The notes under the pieces were generated by a model that had not been told where the DNA came from, made no database searches, and worked only from the letters and a program-made list of their open reading frames with translations. Below, piece after piece: positions 1 to 11,610 of a stretch of DNA of 64,000 nt (its first letter is position 1; each line of letters begins with the position of its first letter). Source of the DNA: Berghia stephanieae (taxonomy: Eukaryota; Mollusca; Gastropoda; Nudibranchia; Aeolidiidae). Where the stretch lies: assembly GCA_034508935.3 (NCBI GenBank), contig CM067443.1, positions 127,990,849 through 128,054,848 of the forward strand, written 5' to 3'. Position numbers and translations under genes: made by a program.

Positions 1-68
1 TAATAATAATAATAATATCAATGATAATAATGATGATGATGATTTGATAATGACGATGATGATGATGT

Positions 69-145
<77 letters not shown>

Positions 146-182
146 ATGATGATAATAATAATAATATTAATATAAATATTAT
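1..182. repeat. (TAA)n/(GAT)n microsatellite
   Basis: Short TAA repeats lead into a GAT array with a GGT interruption near 132-143. The serine- and histidine-rich open frame here is only the translation of the array. Confidence 0.95.
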
Positions 183-611
183 AATAATAATGTCCACTTT
201 TTTCAGGAGGTTTTTGTTACCGAGGTTGATTGCATCTCTATTAATGTAATGGAATGAAAAATTAAAGATATTTCCCCCCATTTCCTCTTTTGTTTCATAA
301 TCACCCATCACCTCTCCGCTTCCTCCGCACCCTTCTCCTCAGTTTCCACTTCGCATCTCCCTATCTTTCTCCTTTCTTCAACTCTCCTTCTATTTGTTTA
401 TTATATATTTTTCCTTTATATTCATTTTAAAAAATGATTAGATTATTCTTCAGTAGAGACAAATTTCAGTGCAACGTAGAATGATTAATACTTTTATTTA
501 TTTTTTAAATACTACGATATTTTACAAATATTTCTACAAAGCATGTAAAGGAGTGCATTATCTGTATGTACCGATTCTAACAAACGGCTGTACTATGTGC
601 CCAACAAAAAA
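183..611. other. Unassigned AT-rich DNA
   Basis: It includes a pyrimidine-rich stretch (about 305-430). No gene or recognisable repeat is seen up to the SINE at 612. Confidence 0.5.
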
Positions 612-833
612 GGAGCTTTTATATAGCGCAATATCCACTAAACGTACTCAAAGCGCTTTACAATGGGTCCCTGACGAACAGCAACATTTAACATGTAGGA
701 AAGGGACATGACTCCTGTTAGGCGGTATTAAATTTGTTTCAGACAGAGACAATGCTGTTAACGGGCAGGTACCTGAGTACGTTGAGAGAATGTGAGTAAA
801 GAGCCTTCTCCAAGGACTCAAATATCGACCGAG
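612..833 (-). mobile_element. SINE family A, tRNA head missing
   Basis: This is a tRNA-derived SINE whose RNA sense is on the minus strand. The tail end (left) carries the family signature 'ttatatagcgcaatatcc' and 'caaagcgctttaca', followed by the shared body up to 'ccaaggactcaa'. The tRNA-like head expected at the right is absent, and the GPCR-fragment insert starts there instead. Compare the complete copies at 20322, 23108 and 24569. Confidence 0.85.
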
Positions 834-1092
834 TGATGGTCATCGGTGACTTGGAGTGAGGTCTTCTTTACTGAGAACATTCTTCCAACTTTAAAAGGGA
901 AAACCACACACATGCATCTCTCAAAGGCAATATAGACAGTCAACCAGCTAGTTATTTGTACGAACATTACACGAGGACGTTCCCCAAACACCACCAATGT
1001 ACTCAAAATGACAAATGGCAGCTCCTGTGGTCCAGTGTTGATCTGTTTCAGGATGAGTTGATTAATGAGTGATGGTCATCGGTGACTTGGAG
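831..1092 (-). pseudogene. GPCR gene fragment (TM3 region) between 26-bp direct repeats
   Basis: Bases about 860-1056 match bases 1767-1957 inside the intact GPCR gene at roughly 90% identity, in the same orientation. They cover the end of the first extracellular loop, TM3 and the start of the second intracellular loop (translation includes 'FVQITSWLTVYIAFERCM'). The surrounding loop residues differ (VFGERPR here, ISGGRPH in the gene), so the source is more likely a paralogue than this gene. An exact 26-bp direct repeat lies at 831-856 and 1067-1092, flanking the fragment. No start, TM1-2 or TM4-7 is present, so it cannot make a receptor. Confidence 0.8.
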
Positions 1093-1124
1093 AGAGGACA
1101 AAAGCACAGCATTGATGACAAATA

Positions 1125-2243
1125 TTAGTCACAAGTTTTAGTTATGCCCAGCAATCCTCTAAACTCGTTTCTGTATTTAGAGCTTAACCTATAGTAAACA
1201 AAAATGTTGATAGTAGCATTGATAGCCTCTAGTAAGAAGCTCAAAGCGTAACACAGATAGAAAAAATTGTTATATTGCATTCGTGGTCCGATCTTAGGCT
1301 CAATAAGCTGCAAGATGATAAAAATCAAGTTTGGTGTCAAACACACAAGAAATATGGTACAAATAGCACGGATCATTTTGACCAGGCGTTTGTCTCGGCT
1401 TCCTATCTCTTTCTGGTCATCTTTTGCCTGTGTCTGGTTTACTTCCTCTCCAGCATTGGAATGATTTGTCTTTTGAATTTGAGAATGTGAGGCCGCAGTC
1501 GCCATTCTCCACTTTCTTGAAGCATTTACTCGGAACGCTGTAATTTGAGTAAAACAGAAAACAAATGCTAATGACATCGTTCTGGATACCGGCGCATTCA
1601 ATATGCTGCAAATGTCCATTACTTTGGAATAATCTTTTGTTCGATAAAGTCTTAAAATAGTTTTATTTGTGTGTGGATTTGTCCGCCATCGAAGATGTTC
1701 AACTATATATAAAGGGATGTATCCATAGCTAGGGATGATTATTGATATGCATAAAATAACCAGAATAGTCTTCTTTACTGAGAACATTCTTCCAACTTTA
1801 AATGGGAAAACCACACACATGCATCTCTCAAAGGCAATATAGACAGTCAACCAGCTAGTTATTTGTACGAACATCACATGAGGACGTCCCCCAGATATCA
1901 CCAATGTACTCATAATGTCAAATGGCAGCTCAGGTGGTCCAGCGTAGATCATCAGGAAACATATAGATGCCCACAATAAGGTAACAACACTCAGTAAGTC
2001 TGAAATGGACAACGCTAGGAGGCTGACTGTGTTGCTGTCCTTTAAAACACCCTGGCGAATAAAGACGATGATGTTGATAGTGTTGGCAATAACACCCACA
2101 AAGCAGACGGGACCACTGAGTCCTACGTGGCCAATGAGCTGTCCCCAGTATAGTGCCTCGTCACTCACCAACTTTGAGCTCTGGACATTTGATCCAGATG
2201 AAGCTGTCTCATTCTCAAATGTTACGGATGTGTTACTGTCCAT
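1125..2243 (-). CDS. Rhodopsin-like (class A) GPCR, gastropod chemosensory-type, single exon
   Basis: This is a seven-helix plasma-membrane receptor of 372 residues in one uninterrupted exon. The N-terminal tail has N-glycosylation sequons at N4 and N11. TM1 (about 40-62) carries the conserved Asn. TM2 has the LSxxD-like 'LALSISD' with D82. The DRY position at the end of TM3 reads ERC (139-141). The third intracellular loop is long and polar (about 240-285). TM6 keeps a proline in 'CLTPN', and TM7 has 'NATINIFVYY' where NPxxY is expected. These departures, and the intronless layout, resemble lineage-expanded chemosensory or peptide-type receptors of gastropods. That assignment is an inference and the ligand is unknown. 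The first in-frame ATG gives a normal N-terminal length. A fragment of a paralogue lies just downstream at 860-1056, suggesting a local gene family. Confidence 0.85.
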   Translation of the reverse strand: MDSNTSVTFENETASSGSNVQSSKLVSDEALYWGQLIGHVGLSGPVCFVGVIANTINIIVFIRQGVLKDSNTVSLLALSISDLLSVVTLLWASICFLMIYAGPPELPFDIMSTLVISGGRPHVMFVQITSWLTVYIAFERCMCVVFPFKVGRMFSVKKTILVILCISIIIPSYGYIPLYIVEHLRWRTNPHTNKTILRLYRTKDYSKVMDICSILNAPVSRTMSLAFVFCFTQITAFRVNASRKWRMATAASHSQIQKTNHSNAGEEVNQTQAKDDQKEIGSRDKRLVKMIRAICTIFLVCLTPNLIFIILQLIEPKIGPRMQYNNFFYLCYALSFLLEAINATINIFVYYRLSSKYRNEFRGLLGITKTCD

Positions 2244-2341
2244 CTTGCTTGGGGGTCACAGATGCAGGTTACTCTTAACTGAAAATAGGAATGGTGGTGA
2301 TAATGACAATGAATGAGATAGTAGTTAGATATTTCTTGGGG

Positions 2342-2560
2342 GTTCCGATAGCTCAGTTAGTAGATCACTCGCTTCACACGCAAAGGGACCAAGATCGGAT
2401 GCGGTCGATATTTTTATGAGCCTTGTCTACCCAGCAATGAATGGGTTGCTGAGTCTGTTAGATTTGGCGGAAAGTACTTTGCTATTGTCCGTTTCACGCT
2501 ATAGCAACCGGAACAAACTCCGGCTCTATGGGCCCAATGGCTCTGAAGGACTTCTTTTTA
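2342..2560 (+). mobile_element. SINE family B (tRNA-derived)
   Basis: The head 'gatagctcagttagtaga' is a tRNA-like A box. A degenerate B-box region and a body ending near 'ggctctgaaggacttc' follow. The same family recurs on the minus strand at 26995-27152 and 35618-35883. Confidence 0.75.
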
Positions 2561-2595
2561 CTTAGATAATTCTTACGAGATAATAATAATGACAA

Positions 2596-2610
2596 ATACA
2601 ATGATGATGG

Positions 2611-2688
<78 letters not shown>

Positions 2689-2694
2689 CGATAT
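2596..2694. repeat. (GAT)n microsatellite
   Basis: This is a nearly perfect GAT array of about 90 bp. The serine-rich minus-strand frame over it is a repeat artefact. Confidence 0.95.
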
Positions 2695-2699
2695 TAATA

Positions 2700-3287
2700 T
2701 TGACGACAATGATGTGTACGTGACCATATTCTTAATTTTGATAACCATATTAATACAATAATTAACAAAGCTACCAAGACAATTGGCATTTAGAAGTTTT
2801 GAATACTTAAATCGCGAATTGTTCCTTACAGTATATCTGTAGTAAGAACAACTTTGGAATAGAAAAATTGTAAATAGTGTCCTCTTTCCAAATAATAATA
2901 TAAAGTTTTGGAAAGCGTTAAAAGACGAGCAACTATATATTTACCAGGTTTTAATAATATGAAGATAAATTATTGAAATAACTAAAACTACCATCACCAA
3001 AGAACAAGAAAAAGAGGCGATCATATACATTTAGCATATATAAAAGTGTCCGTGGTCTGCATAACATTAATTATAAACAATTTTTCTTATTTTTCTTTGG
3101 TTACATTCACACAAGGTGATATTTTAAAGAAATATATCACTAGATGTTCTACTAATATTCGATAGAACTCATTTACCGAACGTACTGTCATGGAATGCAC
3201 TTGATTTTGATTTTTTTAAATGCTGAAACGATAAATGCTTTTAAAATGCAGTTTATCGAAAACTCCATGCCTTGAAGAGTAGATGTT
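2700..3287. other. Unassigned AT-rich DNA
   Basis: No coding frame of note and no repeat that I recognise. Confidence 0.5.
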
Positions 3288-3644
3288 GGTTGGGACCGTT
3301 ATATTCGGCTATGTGTTCAAGCGGTAGGTTGGGACCGTTATATTCGGCTATGTGTTCAAGTGGTATGACAATCGCTTTCGGATCAGAAGGTCCTGGTTCG
3401 AGCCTCGCTCGGCGCATTGTTGAGTCCTTGGAAAAGGCTCTTTACTCACATTCTCTCACCGTACTCAGGTGTAAAATGAGTACCTGGCCGTCAACAGCGT
3501 GGTCTCTGTCGGAAAAAAAATTGTAATATCGCCAAACAGGCGTCATGTCCTGTCCTACATGCTAAGTGTTGCTGTTGGCCAGGGACCCTTTGTAAAGCGC
3601 TTTGGGCACATTTAGTGGATATTGCGCTATATAAAAGCTCTATT
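3288..3644 (+). mobile_element. SINE family A, complete, with duplicated 5' head
   Basis: This is a plus-oriented full copy: tRNA-like head (A box around 'caagtggtatgac', B box 'ggttcgagcc'), family body, and 3' end 'gcgctatataaaagctc'. A 39-bp unit covering flank plus the first ~20 nt of the head is repeated in tandem (3288-3326 and 3327-3365), differing at one base (gcggta/gtggta). Confidence 0.9.
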
Positions 3645-4114
3645 TTAAAAAATATATTCCTCTGTTTCTATAAAAGAAAGCACGAAAGAAAAACGAGGCC
3701 ATCGCAGATAGCAACGTGTGATTGTCAAAATTTCAAGGGCAACATTTTTTTTGATGAATGCAGACAAAAAAGAGCTCTTCAAATGTGATGGAAAACATCA
3801 AAAAGGGAAAAGGACTGTATATCACAGATTTTGGCAAGCATCTTTGTAATGGGATTTCCGTGGGACAATGCAACCATGAAGAAGACACCCCCATATTGGT
3901 CCATATTTTGCAAGGCCTTCAAACAGAATCATTCAGACTTAAACAGACACCGGGATATTAATGTTTTTGTCATACTCTTAGCCAATCATCATTATATAAT
4001 TGCAGCCAATCTAGCAGCTAATATTTGCATTAAATCAAGAAGTCAAAGAAAGTAATTAATCTGAACAGCATTGCCACAAATATTGTCCGATACAAGAGAC
4101 TTGCAAATTCCGTG
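3645..4114. other. Unassigned DNA
   Basis: Two overlapping short open frames (67 and 74 codons) are present at 3758-4055, but there is no recognisable domain or codon pattern. I see no gene. Confidence 0.4.
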
Positions 4115-4306
4115 TATAGATAGAATGCGCTTGGCCAAGGAGTTCACAACATTGCCATCCGGAAGTATAACGGACCAACACACAAACTCTGTGTAACCAT
4201 GAACTTTTATAGTCTGGTTAATACAGTTTAGTGAGAACAACTCACAAACGCGGATGGCAAAAACAATAACAAAGGCCTGAGTGACGTCATCTGCATACTA
4301 TCTATA
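4115..4306 (+). mobile_element. Short inverted-repeat MITE, copy 1
   Basis: This 192-bp unit starts 'tatagatagaatgcgc' and ends 'gcatactatctata', which are terminal inverted repeats of about 14 bp. Related copies lie inverted at 5003-5205 and degenerate at 19897-20068. There is no coding capacity. The superfamily is not determined. Confidence 0.6.
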
Positions 4307-4424
4307 GTGTCATGCATGACGGGCTCTGTCAGTACATCTGCTTGCCAGTTTAAAGACAAGCGTTTATGTTAGCTGTCTACGTTTAGTCATGTTTTTCGCT
4401 ATGAGACATTGACAAAAACCATGA

Positions 4425-4581
4425 TGCAAAGGACTTTGGAGGGAGGAGGAAGGAGAGGACGGAAAACAAGGTGCTGGGTAGATAGTGTAAAAGAATGGAC
4501 AAGGATGGACATTCCAACATTAATGAGGAAAGATGATAATTTGAATGATATTGAATTAATATTGAAGGATTTGAAATAGTT
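4425..4581 (+). mobile_element. LINE C-terminal relic (RTE-like)
   Basis: The plus-strand translation reads 'RRRGRKTRCWVDSVKEWT' and ends with a stop after 'LILKDLK'. This resembles the Arg/Gly-rich then Trp-containing C-terminus of RTE-type ORF2 proteins. Nothing upstream of it is intact. The call rests on a short motif. Confidence 0.4.
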
Positions 4582-5002
4582 ACAGGTCTTGTTGAAGATA
4601 TGCGTTCACATACTTATTTATCGTTGTTGAGAAATTGTTTGCTTCAGGTCGTTGGTCTTCAATTTGGTAAAAAATCATAGTAAAACTTATTTTACTCGGG
4701 ATGCGCTCCAACAGTCGTAATTTCCCTCGAATGACGCATGGTAACTTAGTAACTGGCTCTAAACTATCGGAACAATGGCAGACGCCCTTATGAAATATTT
4801 CTCCGACGAGCATAAAAGCGCACCCAGAGCAAAAAAAAACCCCATTATAATCTGATCATGTTTTGACTTTTACACATTCTGATCACAAGCCATATGAAAA
4901 GTTCTAGCCAGCATGAAGAATAAAAAGTATCGATGATTTTTTTTAGAACCACGATGGCCGCCGTTGCTGGGCGACGTGACATCAGACTATTGAAACCAAT
5001 TC

Positions 5003-5205
5003 TGTCTATGCGATTTACAATACTCCTGTAGTTTCATTCACAAAGAAGCTGTCATATATTGCTTTTTGCGTTTATGAGTAGTCCTCATTAAACTGTATTA
5101 ACCAGACTATAAACGTTTATGGTTACTTATAGTTGTGTGTGTTGGTCCGTTATACTTCCGGATGGCAATGTTGTGAGCTTCTTAGCCAAGCGCATACTAT
5201 CTATA
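5003..5205 (-). mobile_element. Short inverted-repeat MITE, copy 2 (inverted)
   Basis: This is a reverse-complement relative of 4115-4306. Shared blocks include 'ggatggcaatgttgtgagc' and 'cgcatactatctata' at its right end. The left end is degenerate. Confidence 0.55.
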
Positions 5206-6480
5206 ATATCTTTCCTTGATTATGTTTTAAAGTATTTTAATGTGACTGAAATACATAATTTTAAAAATATATTATTTTCATAATTTTTAAAATATTATAT
5301 TTTCATAATTTTTAAATCTTCTATTTTCCAGTTGACCTCCTGTACATAGTATCCTGCTCTACGTATTGTTGTGCTGTCATCCTATCCTGCTGCAGAGGTT
5401 GTATCCCTCAAAGCAAGGTGTAGGGATAGGGTTTCATTCCTTAGCAAACATCTAAATAAGAGTAGTATAAGGTTATGATATTTTTCAAACACCTGTAAAG
5501 TTGGTTTTTTAAAAGCTTGTTCTTTTCATATGTCATAACTTATATAATGAAACCGAAAAAAATATCCATACATTAAGTGTAAATATTGATTTACAAATAA
5601 AAGTGAAAATTATTATTTTGGATGGTATTAATTTTGTTTAAAAATCCTAATATTTATTTTATTTTAGATAAATGCTGACAAACATTTTGTTAATGTTAAA
5701 ATTTTTTGAAGGCGACGGTGAACATTTTCATATTAAGTGTTATTTAATGTGAAAAAAATCCACTTTGATTGAGTATAAATGAAAAATGTCCCCAAGAACG
5801 AAAGACAGTGAGGGGTTTTAGTTTCTTTGTCCAACCTTTATTGTCTGTTTTTTTTTTTTTTTTTTTTAATTTTCAAGAAAGATAACGTAAAAGTTTGTTT
5901 TATATACATTGGAAAGTAATTAAGAATTAGAAACATCTCAATATATCGGAATAATGCACTCAATGACTTTTCAATGGTCATAACTTGAGAAAGCGACTTT
6001 GATTCTTTTTTTTCAAGATCTGATGTATGATTACTGATTTAGAAAAAGACTTCTATTCAATCCAATATAAGTGAGAAATGTCCAAAGGGAAAGGGAGGAA
6101 TGTACTATAAGTTGACCCGTATACGAATCTTCATTGGCGAAGCGTTGTAAGGGTCCCAGCACGGTCGAGAAGAAAGCGAGTGTCCCATGATAGCCTCAGC
6201 TGGAACATGCGATATCGGGAACGGTGATCTACTGTATATTGTCCCTGAATATCAAAGGCTAGAGTGTGACATGTCGTCCATAGCTTCGACATTCTCCTAA
6301 TACAGGTGTCCCGTCTTTACTCGGGAGCGCGATCTTCCTGATTTCAGGTCCCAGGCTATATGCTGGTCCAACGAGAGGAAGCTATGAGGCTCATAGGAGG
6401 TGTTAGCATTTATTGAAAGGAGCCTACGAAGGTAAGGATAATTGAAAGCGTGAAGGATAAAAATGGGGTGAATATAATTT
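5206..6480. other. AT-rich DNA, no gene seen
   Basis: It contains a T18-20 run near 5850. No coding frame is supported. Confidence 0.5.
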
Positions 6481-6745
6481 GCTTGAGACTGGTGGGTTGT
6501 ATTTGCACAACATTTACAAACTGCCAAAAGCGACTTGGATTATGCCACCAGTGGTTCACCATCCTTCAATCTGTCTGGAAGACTTTAATAGCCACTTCTG
6601 GCCTGGTACTATGCTATTCCACCGCAGAGTACTACGCTCAAACGTGGTATAGGAGCAAGAACGTTGAGAAGATAGATGTTAAACTTCACACGTCCATGCA
6701 CATAGTATTGGGAATGCTAGTAACAACACCTTAATAATGGGGCCC
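6480..6745 (+). mobile_element. Non-LTR retrotransposon ORF2 C-terminal relic
   Basis: The plus-strand frame contains 'LCYSTAEYYAQTWYRS' and 'VEKIDVKLHTSMHIVLGML'. These match the post-RT segment of many LINE ORF2 proteins (typically S-AEY-A-VW, then a V-D--L---MR-I-G pattern). Only this segment is legible and it is followed by stops. Clade is not assignable. Confidence 0.5.
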
Positions 6746-7844
6746 GATAATGGCAGCAATTCAGCCCTCCCCTCCCCCTTCCCCCCAATGTTCGCTGGGA
6801 GACGATTACTTGTCAAAGGCGTAAGAAAATAGAGAGGGGAACTGAGGAAACCCCTCTCAGGCGTGTTATAGACGGTGCCCCTAGTACGAGCCAATACAAG
6901 TCCCAACAGCCCTTGTAATTAGCTTTCCTGACTCCGGACGGGTTTGCATAAGCTAGATAAAAGTCGGCACCTGGTGGAGTGGGGACATAGTCTTCTCGAA
7001 ACTCGGAGAGAAGTTGCCAGGCTTCTGTACCAGCAAGAGGAGGCACAGGGTGGCTGCAAACAGATTAAGGTCTAGAACCTAACGTGGCCACCCTACATAA
7101 GTGGGGACTTTCCATCTGTCCCATATGTTAAGGCAAAGAACCCGAAACCGCAGAGCATCAGGCTGAGCGTAATGTTGTGACAAGACCACCGAGCGGGTTC
7201 GCAACTGTACACGAATGCGGCAACAATTCGGGCGTCATAATTGTAGTGTGAGAAGAAACCATTAGAATCTGCTTCTTCATTGATATGGTTGTGTTTATGC
7301 TGATTTTTTTTCTCTTTTGTATGCAGTCCCTTAATAAATGTTTATATATTTGGATGGGAAATGTGGAACTTACATCCGAAATGTCGATAAAAGGTTTTAC
7401 TTTCTGGAAGCCTGCCTATATCGACCAATATGTAGTCTGCATTTGGTGCCTTTTCTGATCTTTAGGAGCTTCAGCCATTATTGAGTAAGAAAATGCATTG
7501 TCAAATGTATGATGTACTGGATGGCCAAATACAAGTTTTAACCCTTTGCCGGTTTTTGATGGATTCATCAAAGAGTCCGAAAGTTTTCAGGCCCATAATA
7601 TACAGACAGCACGAATAGGGCAACATTGGAACAAGCCCTTCCTTTAAACTAAAATCTAAAGTAGTAAGATCCAATTATTCTATTATTCAGTTATAAAGCG
7701 AATCGTAATCGAATATGTATTTCATCTAGGTTGTTTTCAACTTTCACTACTTTTACTTTTGTATGATTTGTGTTCGCTCCTGCGATGGGACAAGATCAAC
7801 GTATTTTGAATTAATGTACGCTCCTCCGGTGTGTATTATTCTCC
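6746..7844. other. Unassigned DNA, possibly more LINE debris
   Basis: The stretch 6750-7200 is less AT-rich than its surroundings and directly follows the LINE relic, but no frame could be matched with confidence. The remainder is AT-rich and featureless. Confidence 0.35.
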
Positions 7845-8042
7845 AAGTTCGAGTTCAATCGGCGCAAAGCAATGTCCTTGTAATTGTCTCATAGTTGTCT
7901 GGAGTAAAATGAGTACCTTGCCGGTGCCAATGTTCTTTTTGTTGGAATAGCGCCTCACATATCATTTATCGTCCTTCTTGCTATGACCCTTTATGAAGCG
8001 CTCTTGAGCACATTTAATGAAGATAGCGCTATACAAAAATCT
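7845..8042 (+). mobile_element. SINE family A, degenerate copy
   Basis: It retains the family order 'gagtaaaatgagtacctt', then 'gaagcgctcttgagcacattta' (split match) and 'agcgctatacaaaa'. The head is badly eroded. Confidence 0.65.
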
Positions 8043-8439
8043 TACATTACACTGCAATCATAGCTGCCCTTATTGAAAAGTCAGTTGAGTCACAAAGATT
8101 ATTTTATCTTAAGAGCACTAAGTAAAATCAAAACCATATATAGTTTAATAAAATATAGGAAAAAAGAAGTATTTCTCTATACAATAAAAAAGAAATTTAT
8201 AATATTATAACAGCACAGCTTTGTGTATAGCTAGCATGTTTTTAAAGGTTTATTAGTTAAATAAATTTCTGAATATAATCTATTTAGAAACTAGACAAAA
8301 CTAGCCTTCTATTGGTGTAAAATTTATTGAATTCGTGATAACTGTTGAAAAGTCGCAGGTATTTAAGAACAGTCATTCAAAAATTTAATTTCGCAAAATC
8401 GAGCACAGAATTGAAATCAGCACCAATGACATACTTCAA

Positions 8440-8990
8440 TATTTTGTATGTCCACCCTTAGAAATGATGAATGGACACAACTCTTCGCCTCATTGATGAT
8501 GTCAGCTGATGGATTGATCCTGCTGGTATATCAATCCAAATCGTATTTAGTCTGTCGAACAGTTTATCAGAGTTTGTACAGTGATCTTGTTTTTTTAAAG
8601 CTTTCTTTTCATAATTTCATGTCAAGTGACCCAGCTGGCCACTGATTCCTCACCCGTACATTTGAATCTTTCAGTAAAACAGATGTGTGTCTTTGTAATG
8701 ACGTTTAATCATGCTGGAATATTGCTACTTTATTATTCTGATTCCGAACAAATAGGAAGAAGTTTGGTTCAAGAAGATCGCTTATGTATAGGTCTGAGTG
8801 GCGTTTTGGTCGATACGTATTAGCTCAGTTTTTCTGCTACCAATAATCCCTTCCCACACGAGTACAAATCCATACCTTCGATTTGTTGCTTCAAAAATGG
8901 TTTCGTCAATAAAACGTTCACCTTGACGTCGATAACATGAAATTTGTTTGTCTCTGGAATCAACTTTAAAAATAAACGATTTGCTTGTCA
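8440..8990 (-). pseudogene. Tc1-like transposase relic
   Basis: The minus-strand frame at 8991-8782 reads 'VDSRDKQISCYRRQGERF' and 'RRYGFVLVWEGI', corresponding to the Tc1 segment 'DE-R-----dgr--vwRr-GER ... g-vmVWGgI'. Further downstream, broken frames still show 'SGQLGHLT' (for DWPA-SPDLN) and 'ISKGGHTKY' (for the C-terminal aK-GGhTkY). Several stops and frame changes separate these blocks, so the transposase is dead. The element's inverted termini were not found. Confidence 0.7.
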
Positions 8991-9800
8991 ACCATGCCGC
9001 TGAACATCAATCATTTTATTTCATCATATTGCAATTATCTAAACCAAATTTCACAATTCCAACATAAAATTTAAACATTTGGTAATAGAGATAATAACCT
9101 TTCGCTTACCTGATATTACACCAAAGACAAAATTTATAGAGAACTGATAGTTTGGACCCGTTTATCAAATAACTCAAATAAACTAGTCTAGAATTGATCT
9201 GTTTCTACTTTTATAATGATTTGAAGAACCCGTAGGGCAAAAGATCCAAAAGAAGAGTAACATTATTTGTAATGATCGAATCAGATAGTTTAATCTATCT
9301 CGTTTCAAAAGAACTCTGTAATCCCAGCCTAATTCAATGGCCCAACTCACAATCAAATGTTTCACAGTGCCTTCTACTTCCTATTTTTTATTTCACACAA
9401 GTGTGAATCAATAAACTTTAAGTACTTGATTAAACCAAAGTTACAGGTCGATAAATGTTCCATTCTCTTTGGTGTTTAGGTTTAATAGTGATTTTGTCTC
9501 CCTAAAACCTTTCAAATCGATCTTTTCAATATCAGATGAGATAAGAGCTTCTCGTTCTTGTAGTCTAGATAATGCTTTCATTACTTCAAATCACTATTTC
9601 ACTTCTGTTTTAAAAAAAGTCTAATGTACTATTAAAGCGCACCTACCAAAATTCACCTTCTAGCTCTAAATAATAGGCAAATTACGCTTGGATCAATGAT
9701 CCTTTAAGAATTCCATCGATATTAATAATAGAATGTTTTGCTAAGATTTAAGGCTTTTTTCAAATTCTGGTTATATTGTGTTTAAATTGCTGTAAACAGT
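8991..9800. other. AT-rich DNA, no gene seen
   Basis: This may include the remaining upstream half of the Tc1 relic, but no motif is legible. Confidence 0.4.
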
Positions 9801-9920
9801 CCCCCCCCCCCCCCCCCCCGTATTATACTATCCTTCAGGCATTTTTAAGTACATGGTTTAAATAGGCCTATTGTTGATAAAAGTATAGCTCTCCTATCTT
9901 ACTTACCTCGTTCGAAATCT
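9801..9920 (+). repeat. Direct repeat copy 1 (poly-C plus 101-bp unit)
   Basis: A run of 19 C precedes a 101-bp segment (9820-9920) that recurs at 12639-12739 with about three mismatches. No coding frame lies within it. Confidence 0.85.
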
Positions 9921-11610
9921 TTACTGTTGCAATTGGATAATAGACTTTTAAGTAGCAAATTGAACTTCTATTTCTTTCCATGTTTAATGTGTCGCAAAAC
10001 AAAATTAAATAAAAAATATAAGAATATGAAAGTTCTCCTGAGACGTTAAAGATTCTATACTAATGGGACTCACAACAATTTGACTGAATGATGTTTGTTT
10101 GATATCTAAGCAATGAATTGTTATCGATTCGATTTAACCAACTAAACAATTTTATCTAAAGCATAGTACATAAAATACATTAGTTACTTATCGCTATTTA
10201 CATCTCAAATGACATCAAGGATTACTGGAAGTAAAATCACGATTGATCCAGCTAATTATTTGTTGTTGACTGTACTATTTTCTAACAATCAAATGTTTAC
10301 TGTGGATTGTTTGTAGTAAGATTCTTTATACATGTAAATATTTTTGGATCTTTCTTTCTATTTATTGCTGATATCCCTCCATTAACATGGAGATTATTAG
10401 TTGGTTTTACTTTAATAATGAAACATATAATAAAAGATGAGTCTTGCAAGTAACTGAAAGTTTCTTGATCAGTGTGTATCGTTATGCGTTAACTGAACGT
10501 TTATTGATCAGTGTGTATCGTTATACGTAATTTATTTTATAACAAAAGGACCAGTGCTATTATGAAAATGTATTGCACGCTTTTTAAAAGAATCGTAAGG
10601 TTTCCCTAGAAGTTATATTATATTTAGAACAAAGGACCTTTAGGTTTTTTCAAAACTAAGTGGGTATGACAATACAGAATTATGGTATTCTTGAGTTTAG
10701 ATTCTCGAACAAATTCCTAATCATTGTGCGACTATTTTATTCTCCAGTAGCTGCAAGTCGGATAGAAAAGTAAGCTTTTGCTTTTTAACTATCAGCGTAA
10801 TCAAGATATTTCTTTTTTAGTACACAGGATGGACATGCTCACCACCCCCACCCCCCTTCCCTGCCAAATGTATTAGGGTTTATAAAAGAAACTAGGGATA
10901 AAGAAAAATGGGGGCCTTTTTTCATTACTAAAGAGATATAAGTTTTAATTTTTTTAAATTGAATGTTCTGATGCTCCATTCATAGTTGTAAAGTTTTATG
11001 CAAGTATTGATTGGTAGCTGGGTCAGTTGATTTGGAGGAAATTACTTTGCTCTAGATTAACTTCATGTAAAAAATGTAGCAATTGATTTCTTTTCCGTTT
11101 AACATTACAGAAACTGGTACAATATCAGGGTCCGAGATCTTTATTGCTCTGAAAGACAACTTTTAAATTGATTTTATTTGAGAGATCTGTCAATAACTAG
11201 TTACAGTGTCTAAAGAGAAATATTAGTTTTTTCCATCAGATATTAAATCATTTGACAATGTAGAACACAAAACGTTTTGAAACATCCAAAACTAGAAATC
11301 TTCAATACAGTTATTTCTTTCCTGATAAAAAAAACTGCACCCTATAACCTTCTGTATCAAGTCTAACTCTAGGTGTACCTTGCTAATCTCTTTGGTGCAA
11401 ACTAATTTCCAACACCGATCGCATCACACTTTTTCAGAGAAAACAATAATAGTACAGCGTTTTCTATCATAGATAAATCGGCCTAAGGAGATATATTATG
11501 TCAAGTTTGGTTAGTATTTTATTGGGTTTTTTTTTTTGTTTGTTGTTGAGATAAAGTACTTTAAAATTGATTCCCCGTAATGTATTATCAATATCAACGA
11601 CAATAAAATA
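9921..11610. other. AT-rich DNA with one short tandem duplication
   Basis: A 39-bp unit is tandemly duplicated at 10451-10489 and 10490-10528 with a few mismatches. A C-rich patch lies near 10845. No gene is seen. Confidence 0.6.
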
